Assembly: GCA_012270135.1 (NCBI GenBank)
Contig: JAAXIW010000251.1
Span: forward strand, 29,033-55,169
Source of the DNA: Brevundimonas sp.
GTDB taxonomy: Bacteria > Pseudomonadota > Alphaproteobacteria > Caulobacterales > Caulobacteraceae
Direction: 5' to 3'
DNA: 26,137 bases
Both the position numbers and the translations under genes were made by a program. The notes under the pieces were generated by a model. It was not told the DNA's origin and made no database searches. It saw only the letters and a list, made by a program, of their open reading frames with translations. Every line of letters starts with the position of its first letter. The stretch's first letter is position 1. Positions 1-7,432 of this stretch are shown in pieces.

Positions 1-2612
1 AGGCCGTCGGCGAACTGCAGCCGCTCGACATTGGTCAGGCTGTCGGTTCCGTCCGGCCCGGTGACCGTGGTGACGCCCCCGCTGGCGCTGATCGTATAGG
101 AGGCGCGGTTGCCGCTGAACACCGCCGTATCGGTTCCGGCGCCGCCGTCGATGGTGTCGTTCTCGAGCCCACCGTTCAACACGTCGTCACCCGTGCCGCC
201 GTTGAGCGTGTCGCGACCGACGCCGCCGGTGATGAGGTCCGCGCCGTCCTCGCCGTTCATGGTCGCCCCGAGATACTGGAGCGGCACGACCGTGGCGCTC
301 GGGACCGAGACGTGGAGGGTGTAGGTGCCGCCGGCCGGCGGCGCCGCCGTGACCAGGGTCGCATCCGAGCCCGACTGCCACCGCGATACCTGGATGTAGT
401 AGGTGCCGGCGGTCGCGAAGGTGTGGCTCAGGCCGGAGTCGGTCGCCGGGCCGCCGTCGGCGGCGTTGTCGTCGTTCTGGGCCACCTGGACGTTCCCGGC
501 GTCGAAGATGCGCAGGACGCTGTCGAAGCTGGCGTTGTCGATATCGAAGACAACCGTTTCGCCCGCCGCCACGGTGACGGCGTAGTATTCCATGCCGCCA
601 TGGGCGGTGGCCACGACCGTCGCATGGGGGATGGTGGTGGAATCGGCCACATCCGATCGCGTGCCGAGGTCGAAGCCGCCGGCCAGCGACACCGCGTTGG
701 CGATCGAGTTGTTGGCCGTGCCGAACGCCTTGACGATGTCAGGGGCGCCGCCGCCCTCGCCGGGCGCGCCGGCGAACAGCTGATCGTTTCCGCCGCCGCC
801 GTTCAGCGTGTCGATACCGCCGCCGCCGCGCAGGATGTTCGCGTTGGCGTCACCCGTGATCGTGTCCGTATGGGCCGAGCCGAGCACCTCTTCGATGCTC
901 GACAGCGTGTCGGCGCCCGCGCCACCCGAGGCCACGCCGGCCGCGAGGTTGACCGTGACGCCGCTGACGGCATCGGTGTAGTCGGCGATGTCGTGACCGG
1001 CGCCGCCGTTCAGGGCATCGGCGCCGCGGCCGCCTATCAGGTGATCGTCGCCGTCGCCGCCATTGAGCACGTCGTCGCCGGAACCGCCGTCCAGCATGTC
1101 AGCGCCGGCCAGGCCGTTGATGGTGTCATTTCCGCCGAGGCCGCCGATGGTGTCGCCGAAGGCGGTGCCGGTGATGGTCTCGTTGGTGATGTCGCCTCCA
1201 ACCCGCAGGCTGCCCGTGGGCGCCGCGGCGATGGACTGGGCGGAGAACTGCAGGAACTCGACGTTGCTGACGGTGACGGGCTGGCCGAGGCCCGTGATCG
1301 TCCCGACCTGACCGTTCCAGGTGACCACATAGTTGGCGCGGGCGCCGGCGAACACCACCGTATCCGTGCCCAGGCCGCCGTCGATCTGGTCGTTGCCGCC
1401 GTTGCTGGTGATGATGTTGGCCGCGGAGTTGCCCCGAATGGTGTCGGCGCCCGAGCCGCCGATCACGTTCTCGATCACCGTGCCCACGGCGATGGCGACG
1501 TTTCCGGTCAGTCCCCCGACGCTGGAGAAGGCGCCCTGCCGCAGGTCGATCGTCTGGGCGACCCCGTAGCCCGAGAAGTCGAAGGTGTCCGTGCCCCCCG
1601 CGTCCCAGACCGCGAAGATCAGGGCGCTCAGGCTGGAGTTGGCATTGAACCAGGGCTGGCCGGCGTTGGAGTTGAAGCCATAGACCGTATCCCCGGTCCG
1701 CGTCGTCGTATTGGCGCCGTACAGCCGCTGCGCCGCGGCGATGTCGTCGAGCAGCGGCACAGCCGAATAACGACCGCCCAGATTACCGCCCGTATTGGTT
1801 TCGCTGAAATAGCTCATCACCGTGTACTGGCGCGAATCCTCAAAATAGGTCGCGCTGCCGTCGTAGGTGATCGCGCCGCCCGAGCCCGCGTTGTAGGCGG
1901 CCGGGTGGCTCAGGCCGATGGCGTGCCCGATTTCGTGCAGCAGCACCTGCTGTCCATAGGCCTGCATCACCGGATTGGCGTTGTAGGACAGTGAGCTGTT
2001 GATCCAGACGTCGCCCTGGACGGCGTTCGCCCCCGTGGCGCCCGGCATGCCGCCCGGCAGATAGGCAAAGGCCGCGGCGCCCGCCTGGCCCGAGGTATAG
2101 TTCCCGAACAGGATCGTCGCATTCTCGGAATATTCGGTGGCGCCGTCGTTGACGCGCTGGAAGGTGATATTGGCCACATCCGACCAGGCCTGGAGCGCCA
2201 GCAGGGTCGCCGCGATCTGTCCGGCGCTGAAGGCGTTGTGACCCGACGTGCCCTCCGGCAGCGTGCTCACGAAGGTGTCGCGGAAGGCGAAGGTCACGAC
2301 CGCCGGCTGGCCCAGGCCCGTCGCCCAACTCCAGTTGTTGCGAGTGATCTGGGCCCCGGCGTCGATCGGATCGAGCGACGGCTTGCCGTTGGGCCCGAAG
2401 ACGCCGCGGTCGTCGGCGTTCAGGATGACGCCCTGTCCGCCGCCGTCGGTCCCGTCCGTGACCGCGTGGAAATTCCCGCAGCAGCCGCAGATCTGATAGC
2501 TCGCGATGGCGCCGAAGAACGGATCGACGATCGGCTCGGGCGCGTCGAAGCCGGGGCTGTCGGCGAGATGCGACACGGTCGAGCCGAAGCTCCGCGAGAA
2601 GGAATCGAACAT
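1..2612 (-). CDS. Serralysin-like RTX metalloprotease (M10B), 3' end outside the window
   Basis: Secreted zinc metalloprotease of the serralysin family, probably exported by a type I system, which would read an uncleaved C-terminal signal lying beyond the window edge. About 870 residues are visible. The zinc motif HEIGHAIGLSH starts at residue 226 (H226, E227, H230, H236), and the Met-turn VMSYF lies at about 265-269 (M266, Y268), the usual layout for serralysins. Glycine/aspartate-rich RTX calcium-binding nonapeptides (GGxGxDxL type) follow in blocks near residues 385-425, 487-548, 580-612 and 782-834. Between the last two blocks, about residues 625-770, is a beta-rich stretch resembling a bacterial pre-peptidase C-terminal (PPC) domain. 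There is no Sec signal peptide. Unusually, the N-terminus carries a CGCC cysteine cluster at residues 42-45. The start at 2612 is the first Met of this frame that precedes recognisable sequence; its ribosome site is weak. The substrate is unknown. Confidence 0.9.
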   Translation of the reverse strand, partial: MFDSFSRSFGSTVSHLADSPGFDAPEPIVDPFFGAIASYQICGCCGNFHAVTDGTDGGGQGVILNADDRGVFGPNGKPSLDPIDAGAQITRNNWSWATGLGQPAVVTFAFRDTFVSTLPEGTSGHNAFSAGQIAATLLALQAWSDVANITFQRVNDGATEYSENATILFGNYTSGQAGAAAFAYLPGGMPGATGANAVQGDVWINSSLSYNANPVMQAYGQQVLLHEIGHAIGLSHPAAYNAGSGGAITYDGSATYFEDSRQYTVMSYFSETNTGGNLGGRYSAVPLLDDIAAAQRLYGANTTTRTGDTVYGFNSNAGQPWFNANSSLSALIFAVWDAGGTDTFDFSGYGVAQTIDLRQGAFSSVGGLTGNVAIAVGTVIENVIGGSGADTIRGNSAANIITSNGGNDQIDGGLGTDTVVFAGARANYVVTWNGQVGTITGLGQPVTVSNVEFLQFSAQSIAAAPTGSLRVGGDITNETITGTAFGDTIGGLGGNDTINGLAGADMLDGGSGDDVLNGGDGDDHLIGGRGADALNGGAGHDIADYTDAVSGVTVNLAAGVASGGAGADTLSSIEEVLGSAHTDTITGDANANILRGGGGIDTLNGGGGNDQLFAGAPGEGGGAPDIVKAFGTANNSIANAVSLAGGFDLGTRSDVADSTTIPHATVVATAHGGMEYYAVTVAAGETVVFDIDNASFDSVLRIFDAGNVQVAQNDDNAADGGPATDSGLSHTFATAGTYYIQVSRWQSGSDATLVTAAPPAGGTYTLHVSVPSATVVPLQYLGATMNGEDGADLITGGVGRDTLNGGTGDDVLNGGLENDTIDGGAGTDTAVFSGNRASYTISASGGVTTVTGPDGTDSLTNVERLQFADG

Positions 2613-2749
2613 GGCTGTGGCCCACCGACGCGAAATAGAGGGCGGTCACCGTAACGCGGCTTCGCGAAACGACAAGCGCCACCGCTTCAACTCGCGGTGA
2701 TTCAACGCCTCTTGGCTACCTCGGGTTGAGGTCGCGCGCCCCGGGGCGG
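2613..2749 (-). promoter_or_regulatory. Intergenic region upstream of the protease with a weak promoter candidate
   Basis: This 137-nt gap separates the PLP enzyme from the protease, both on the minus strand. Read on the minus strand, TTGTCG (2675-2670) and TACGGT (2653-2648) are separated by 16 nt and could be a -35/-10 pair, with the 8-bp palindrome TTCGCGAA (2661-2668) inside the spacer as a possible operator. Nearer the PLP enzyme stop are two inverted repeats: ACCTC/GAGGT (2718-2722 and 2728-2732, 5-nt loop) and GCCCCGGGGC (2738-2747). Neither is followed by a U-tract, so termination there is only a possibility. All of this is by eye. Confidence 0.3.
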
Positions 2750-4036
2750 TCAGGCCGCGGCCAGCGCCTGCTCCAGATCGGCGTACAGATCGTCGACGTG
2801 CTCGATGCCCACGGACAGGCGCACCAGGTTGTCGCCGATGCCGCAGCGCGCCTTGGCCTCCGGGCTGTAGTCCGAATGGGTCGTGCTGGACGGATGGGAG
2901 ACGAGGCTCTCGGTGCCGCCCAGGCTGACGGCCAGCTTGAACAGCCGCAGGGCGTTGAGCATGCGGAAGGCCTCGGCCTCGCCGCCCTTGAGGCGCAGCG
3001 AGAAGGTCGAACCCGGGCCTGAACACTGACGCGCGAAGATAGCCTGCTGCTCCGGCGTGCTTTCGGCTCCGCCGGCGTCGAGAACGGCCGCGATCTTCGC
3101 GTGCCCGCGCAACCGGCGAACAAGCTCGGCGGCGTTGGCCTGCGACCGTTCCATGCGGATGTGCAGCGTCTCGAGGCTGCGCATCAGCAGCCAGGCGGTG
3201 TGCGGATCGGTCACAGTGCCGCAGATGGTCCGCATCTCCGCGACCCGGCCCATCAGATCGGCCCGACCCATGCAGGCCCCGGCGATCAGGTCGGAGTGCC
3301 CGCCGACATATTTGGTCAGCGAGTACAGGATGAGGTCGGCGCCGTGCTGCAGCGGCTTCTGCCAAAGGGGCCCGAGGAAGGTGTTGTCCACCACCAACGG
3401 AGCCGGCTCCGCCTGACCGAGAGCCTTGATGGCCGCCGCCGCGGCCTGGATGTCGATCAGCTGGTTGGTCGGGTTGGCGGGGGTCTCGACATAGACGGCC
3501 GCAAGGCGTCCGCCGCGGGAGGCGGCGCGTTCGGCGGCCTCCGCGACTGCGCGCGTCAGGGCCTCGCCGCCGTCGCAGTCGGCCACGCTGACCGTCTCGA
3601 CCCCCATGCGCGGCAGGATTCGGTCAAACAGGTATTCGGTGCCGCCGTAGGCCGGCGCGGTATAGACCACCACATCGTTCGGACGGCTGAGCGCCAAGAT
3701 GGTCGTCGAGATCGCCGCCATGCCGCTTGAGAAGACCAGCGCCTTGTCGGCTCCGTCCCACACCGCAAGGCGGTCCTCGAGGATTTCGAGGTTCGGATTG
3801 TTGATCCGCGAATAGATCAGTCCCAGCGCCTCGTCCGGTTCCTTCTCACGCAGGCCGTAGGCGACCTCGAAGAAGCGCTTGCCGTCCTCGGCCGATTTGA
3901 AGACGAAGGTCGATGTCTGGAAGATCGGGGTCTTGATCGATCCCTCGGACAGGGCGGGGTCGTAGCCGTAGCCCATCATCAGGGTTTCGGGCGACAGGGG
4001 GCGATCGCCGAGGGTGCGGCTGCGGTGACGATTCAT
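2750..4036 (-). CDS. Cystathionine gamma-synthase family PLP-dependent enzyme
   Basis: A 428-residue cytosolic member of the Cys/Met-metabolism PLP family (cystathionine gamma-synthase, gamma-lyase, methionine gamma-lyase). Seen in the sequence: YSRINNPN at 75-82, the cofactor loop SSGMAA at 103-108, APAYGG at 127-132 with the ring-stacking Tyr130, VDNTF with Asp217, and the Schiff-base lysine in SLTKYVGGH, K242. A Gly follows Tyr-Gly where methionine gamma-lyases usually have a Cys, which argues against a typical methionine gamma-lyase, but the exact reaction (synthase, sulfhydrylase or lyase) cannot be read from sequence. The N-terminus is about 30 residues longer than in the E. coli synthase, as in many alphaproteobacterial members. 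AGGAG at 4050-4046 lies 9 nt before the start. It is divergent from the polysaccharide operon and probably unrelated to it. Confidence 0.9.
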   Translation of the reverse strand: MNRHRSRTLGDRPLSPETLMMGYGYDPALSEGSIKTPIFQTSTFVFKSAEDGKRFFEVAYGLREKEPDEALGLIYSRINNPNLEILEDRLAVWDGADKALVFSSGMAAISTTILALSRPNDVVVYTAPAYGGTEYLFDRILPRMGVETVSVADCDGGEALTRAVAEAAERAASRGGRLAAVYVETPANPTNQLIDIQAAAAAIKALGQAEPAPLVVDNTFLGPLWQKPLQHGADLILYSLTKYVGGHSDLIAGACMGRADLMGRVAEMRTICGTVTDPHTAWLLMRSLETLHIRMERSQANAAELVRRLRGHAKIAAVLDAGGAESTPEQQAIFARQCSGPGSTFSLRLKGGEAEAFRMLNALRLFKLAVSLGGTESLVSHPSSTTHSDYSPEAKARCGIGDNLVRLSVGIEHVDDLYADLEQALAAA

Positions 4037-4286
4037 GCTGAAATACTCCTGGGCGGCCTCCTAGAGCAGTCCGCCCGACAGGTCACCATGCGGTGCAAAA
4101 AGGGCTGTCGCCGCCGGGCCCATCCGCTGGCCATCGTCACATTTCCCGCCTAGACAGACCACGGTCGCTGGATCGCCGACGCCGGTGGCGCGTTCACGGC
4201 CGGCAATCGCCCGATGCGGGGGGCCACCCGGGCCGCGCTCTCATGCGCCCGTGCGCCCTCCGGCCACTCTCTGTCTGGAAGGCCCG
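4037..4286. promoter_or_regulatory. Divergent promoter region between the PLP enzyme and gmd
   Basis: This 250-nt region separates the minus-strand PLP enzyme from the first gene of the plus-strand polysaccharide operon, so it should hold promoters in both directions. For the plus strand a weak candidate is CTGGCC (4127-4132) and TAGACA (4151-4156) with an 18-nt spacer, which would leave a long leader of about 120 nt before gmd. I found no convincing riboswitch or attenuator hairpin in the leader, and no small ORF with a good ribosome site. The minus-strand promoter could not be placed. The assignments are by eye and weak. Confidence 0.35.
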
Positions 4287-5402
4287 ATGACGAAAAAGAC
4301 CGCGCTGATCACCGGCATCACGGGCCAGGACGGCTCCTACCTGGCGGAATTCCTCCTCGAGAAGGGCTACGACGTTCACGGCATCAAGCGCCGGTCTTCG
4401 CTGTTCAACACCGAGCGAGTCGATCACATCTACCAGGACCTGCACGACGGCGACGTGCGCTTCCAGATGCATTTCGGGGATCTGACCGACACCTCGAACC
4501 TGGTGCGCATCATCCAGCAGGTGCAGCCCGACGAAATTTACAACCTCGGCGCCCAGAGCCACGTCGCCGTCAGCTTCGAGACGCCGGAATACACCGCCGA
4601 CGTCGACGCGCTGGGCACGCTGAGGCTCCTGGAGGCGATCCGACTGCTGGGTCTGGAGAAGAAGACCAAATTCTACCAGGCCTCGACGTCCGAGTTGTAC
4701 GGCCTGGTCCAGGAGCCGATCCAGAGCGAGACCACGCCCTTCTACCCGCGCAGCCCCTATGCGGTGTCGAAGATGTTCGCCTACTGGATGTGCGTGAACT
4801 ACCGCGAGGCCTACGGAATCTTCGCCTGCAACGGCATACTGTTCAATCACGAGTCCGAACGGCGGGGCGAGACCTTCGTCACCCGCAAGATCACCCGAGG
4901 ACTGGGCGAGATCGCCCAGGGCCTGAGCGATTGCCTCTATCTCGGCAACATGGACGCCCTGCGCGACTGGGGCCACGCCAGGGACTACGTCCGGATGCAG
5001 TGGATGATGCTGCAACAGGACACGCCGGACGACTATGTCATCGCCACCGGCAAGCAGTACAGCGTGCGCCAGTTCGTCGAGGTTTCGGCCGCTCGAATCG
5101 GCGTGACGTTGCGCTGGGAGGGGAAGGGCGTCGACGAGGTCGGGATCGTGGCTTCGGTCGACCCGTCCCACGCGCTGACCCGTTGCCCGGCTATCAAGGA
5201 AGGCCAGACCATCGTCCGGGTCGACCCGCGCTATTTCCGCCCCACCGAGGTGGAGACGCTGCTCGGCGATCCGTCCAAGGCCAAGGCGAAACTGGGCTGG
5301 GAGCCCGAGATCACCTTCGAGCAGATGGTCGACGAAATGATGGAGGCCGACCTGCTGGCGGCCCGCAAGGCGGTTCTGATCCGGAATGCGGACTGGAGCT
5401 GA
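4287..5402 (+). CDS. gmd: GDP-mannose 4,6-dehydratase
   Basis: Converts GDP-D-mannose to GDP-4-keto-6-deoxy-D-mannose, the precursor of GDP-fucose, GDP-rhamnose and GDP-perosamine. At 371 residues it is full length for the family. The nucleotide-binding motif GITGQDG is at 10-16; the catalytic set is T134/S135/E136 in STSELYG with Y158 and K162 in SPYAVSK. The hallmark blocks FNHESERRGETFVTRKI and DPRYFRPTEVETLLGDP are near identical to E. coli Gmd as I remember it, which makes a GDP-heptose dehydratase less likely. The frame stays open upstream to 4185, but the start at 4287 has GGAAGG at 4277-4282 and gives the family N-terminus. It is the first gene of a tightly packed operon. No dedicated GDP-sugar reductase or perosamine aminotransferase is obvious in the window. 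Confidence 0.96.
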   Translation: MTKKTALITGITGQDGSYLAEFLLEKGYDVHGIKRRSSLFNTERVDHIYQDLHDGDVRFQMHFGDLTDTSNLVRIIQQVQPDEIYNLGAQSHVAVSFETPEYTADVDALGTLRLLEAIRLLGLEKKTKFYQASTSELYGLVQEPIQSETTPFYPRSPYAVSKMFAYWMCVNYREAYGIFACNGILFNHESERRGETFVTRKITRGLGEIAQGLSDCLYLGNMDALRDWGHARDYVRMQWMMLQQDTPDDYVIATGKQYSVRQFVEVSAARIGVTLRWEGKGVDEVGIVASVDPSHALTRCPAIKEGQTIVRVDPRYFRPTEVETLLGDPSKAKAKLGWEPEITFEQMVDEMMEADLLAARKAVLIRNADWS

Positions 5403-5406
5403 AGCC

Positions 5407-5883
5407 TTGGATCCATTCATCCGCGTCGACCAGACGACACGCCGCCGCGAGGACGATCGCGGCTGGCTGGAGGTGCTCTACGAGACCGACTCCATGGTGC
5501 TGAAACGGTCGTTCTCGAAGGCCGGCGTGTTCCGCGGCCTGCATGTGCAGCGCGCCCCGTCCGAGCAGACCAAGGTCATCCGCGTCGTCTCCGGCGCCAT
5601 TGTCGACGTGGTGGTTTCGATGAACGACCCGGAGCGCCGGCTGCACACGACCCGGCTGACGCCGGAAGACGGCTGGGTGCGGATCGGCGCCGACTACGCG
5701 CACGGCTTCTACGCCCTGCAAGACACTGTCTTTGAATATGTTTGCGACGGCGGCTACGATGAGGCGTCGGAGCAGGCGTTCTCGATCGTCGATCGCCTGC
5801 CTGCCCTGCTGGGGGTCGATACGGTGATCCTGTCGGACAAGGACCGCGCGGCGCCGCCGCTGGCGGCGGCTGGAACTGAGTGA
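5407..5883 (+). CDS. RmlC-like sugar 3,5-epimerase (dTDP-4-dehydrorhamnose 3,5-epimerase family)
   Basis: A small cupin of 158 residues related to dTDP-4-dehydrorhamnose 3,5-epimerase, whose usual length is about 180. RmlC landmarks are present: DDRGWLE at 16-22, FRGLHVQ at 42-48 with the expected catalytic H46, AHGFYALQDT at 98-107, tyrosines Y111 and Y117, and the C-terminal LSDKDRAAP. The stretch before LSDKD is shorter than in classical RmlC. Directly behind gmd, the natural substrate would be a GDP-4-keto-6-deoxy sugar rather than a dTDP sugar, but this is inference; a FdtA/WxcM-type isomerase is less likely. I chose the TTG at 5407, which has GGAG at 5395-5398; an in-frame ATG at 5386 overlaps gmd and lacks a good ribosome site. 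Confidence 0.8.
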   Translation: MDPFIRVDQTTRRREDDRGWLEVLYETDSMVLKRSFSKAGVFRGLHVQRAPSEQTKVIRVVSGAIVDVVVSMNDPERRLHTTRLTPEDGWVRIGADYAHGFYALQDTVFEYVCDGGYDEASEQAFSIVDRLPALLGVDTVILSDKDRAAPPLAAAGTE

Positions 5884-6683
5884 TGAAGACGCTTTCCCTG
5901 ATTACCGCCTCCTACAACAGCGCCCGGACCATCGGCGACACCCTCCGGTCGGTGAACGTCCAGACGTACCCGGCGATCGAGTATCTGGTCGTCGACGGCG
6001 GGTCGAAGGACGACACCATGGCCATCGTCGAGCGTGACGGAAACCGCGTCACCGCGGCCGTGTCCGAGCCCGACAAGGGCATCTACGACGCCTACAACAA
6101 GGGTCTGTCGCGAGCGACCGGCGAAGTCATCGGCTTCATCAACTCGGACGACTACTACTGCGCCCCGGACGTGATCGGGAACGTGATGAAGGCGTTCGAG
6201 GCCGATCCGGAACTTCAGGCGGTCCACGCCGACCTCGTCTATGTCGATCCGGACAACACCGGAAAGATCGAGCGTCACTGGAAGTCGCGACCGGCGACGG
6301 TCGAGAATCTGCGCCGAGGCTTCATCCCCGCGCACCCGACCCTGTTCCTGCGTCGCAGCGCCTACGACACGGTCGGCGGATTCGACACCGGCTACCGGCT
6401 GGCCGCGGACTACGACTTCATGCTGCGCGCCTTCTTCGTGCACCGGATCAAGTCGCTGTACCTGCCGCAGATCTGGGTGCGGATGCGTTCCGGCGGGGCG
6501 ACGGGGGGAACCACCGCCAGCATCATCCGTCAGAACGAAGAGATCCGCGCCTCGCAGGCGGCGCACGGCCTGCACTACCCCAAGGCCCTGTTCTTCGCTC
6601 ACAAGGTGCTGGACCGGTCGGTGCAGCGCGCCCGCGCGCCCTTCGTCAAGGCCCCCGACATCGCGGAAAGCGCCGACCGATGA
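5883..6683 (+). CDS. Family 2 glycosyltransferase
   Basis: A 266-residue GT-A fold glycosyltransferase of family GT2, cytoplasmic or at the inner membrane face, adding one sugar to the growing lipid-linked repeat unit. The N-terminus LSLITASYNSARTI and VVDGGSKDDT (37-45) are the nucleotide-binding beginning; SEPDKGIYDAYNKG at 61-74 and FINSDDYY at 85-92 are typical of the WcaA-like subgroup, with N87-S-D-D90 as the metal-binding acidic motif. HPTLFLRR and LAADYDFMLR lie in the acceptor half. No membrane segment is visible. Donor and acceptor cannot be told. The ATG at 5883 shares one base with the previous stop (TGATG); a GTG at 5880 is also possible. It is one of only two glycosyltransferases visible, so others must lie outside the window. 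Confidence 0.9.
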   Translation: MKTLSLITASYNSARTIGDTLRSVNVQTYPAIEYLVVDGGSKDDTMAIVERDGNRVTAAVSEPDKGIYDAYNKGLSRATGEVIGFINSDDYYCAPDVIGNVMKAFEADPELQAVHADLVYVDPDNTGKIERHWKSRPATVENLRRGFIPAHPTLFLRRSAYDTVGGFDTGYRLAADYDFMLRAFFVHRIKSLYLPQIWVRMRSGGATGGTTASIIRQNEEIRASQAAHGLHYPKALFFAHKVLDRSVQRARAPFVKAPDIAESADR

Positions 6684-7432
6684 TCGACGGAAAGCGGGTC
6701 CTGGCGATCATTCCGGCGCGAAAGGGCTCCAAGGGCCTGCCGCTGAAGAACATCCGGCTGCTGGCGGGCAAACCCCTGCTGGCGTGGCCGATCGCGGCCG
6801 CGCGGGCCTCGGCCTATGTCGACCGGGTGATCATTTCGACCGATGACCAGGCGTTCGCCGACATCGCGGTCGAGCACGGCGCCGACGCCCCCTTCCTGCG
6901 ACCGGCCGAACTGGCCTCTGATACGGCGCCCAGCATCGGCTTCATCCTGCACGCGATCGAAGCATTGGCCGGGTCCGGGGATCGCTATGATCTGATCGTC
7001 CTGCTGGAGCCGACGTCCCCGCTGACCGAGGGATCGGATGTCGACGCCGCCCTGGAGCGGCTGGCGGCTTCGGACGCCGACGCCATCGTCGGGGTCAGCG
7101 CCCTCGAGACCAGCCACCCCGCCTATGCGGTTCGCATGCGGAGCGACGGCGTGATCGATCCGCTGCAGCCCGGCGGGTTCGCGGCCATGCCCCGACGCCA
7201 GGACCTGGAGCCGGTCTTCGGTCTCGACGGCAGCCTCTACATCTCGACGATCGACGCCTTGCGGCGCGAGCAGGGGTTCTGTCACGGCCGGACGCTCGGC
7301 TATGTCACGGCTCGCCACAAGGCGCACGAAGTCGACGATCTCGTCGATTTCCTTTGCATCGAGGCGATCGCCGCCAATCTGGACACCATTCTGCAAGAGG
7401 AAGGCCGGACCTCCCCGTCCGGCGCGAGATGA
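6680..7432 (+). CDS. neuA: CMP-nonulosonate (acylneuraminate) cytidylyltransferase
   Basis: Activates a nonulosonic acid with CTP to give the CMP-sugar used by a transferase; the group includes NeuA, LegF/PtmB and PseF. At 250 residues it matches the single-domain enzymes. The CTP-binding motif IPARKGSKGLPLKN is at 11-24; STDD at 53-56, PTSPL at 111-115 and HEVDDLVDF at 216-224, which supplies the metal-binding aspartates, are all in place. Start and previous stop overlap as ATGA. Its partners NeuB and NeuC lie about 16 kb downstream in another transcription unit. Placement directly before the amidotransferase genes suggests that the activated sugar is an amidino derivative, or that amidination occurs around this step. 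Which nonulosonic acid is used cannot be read from the sequence. Confidence 0.92.
   Translation: MIDGKRVLAIIPARKGSKGLPLKNIRLLAGKPLLAWPIAAARASAYVDRVIISTDDQAFADIAVEHGADAPFLRPAELASDTAPSIGFILHAIEALAGSGDRYDLIVLLEPTSPLTEGSDVDAALERLAASDADAIVGVSALETSHPAYAVRMRSDGVIDPLQPGGFAAMPRRQDLEPVFGLDGSLYISTIDALRREQGFCHGRTLGYVTARHKAHEVDDLVDFLCIEAIAANLDTILQEEGRTSPSGAR

Noticed and set aside
110..1500. Tandem DNA repeat array or CRISPR-like repeats
   Set aside because: The periodicity is that of degenerate nonapeptide codons of RTX repeats; there are no identical repeats with unique spacers.
312..1994. Plus-strand open frame of 560 codons opposite the RTX protease
   Set aside because: It is a reverse-strand shadow of repetitive RTX coding sequence; the minus strand carries a clear metalloprotease with an intact zinc site.
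2736..2748. Rho-independent terminator after the PLP enzyme
   Set aside because: The GC palindrome is strong, but no U-tract follows on the minus strand; it is noted only as a possible element in the intergenic entry.
4287..5402. GDP-manno-heptose 4,6-dehydratase (DmhA/WcbK type)
   Set aside because: The following RmlC-like gene recalls 6-deoxyheptose clusters, but the Gmd hallmark blocks are near identical to mannose-specific Gmd, and no heptose genes are visible.
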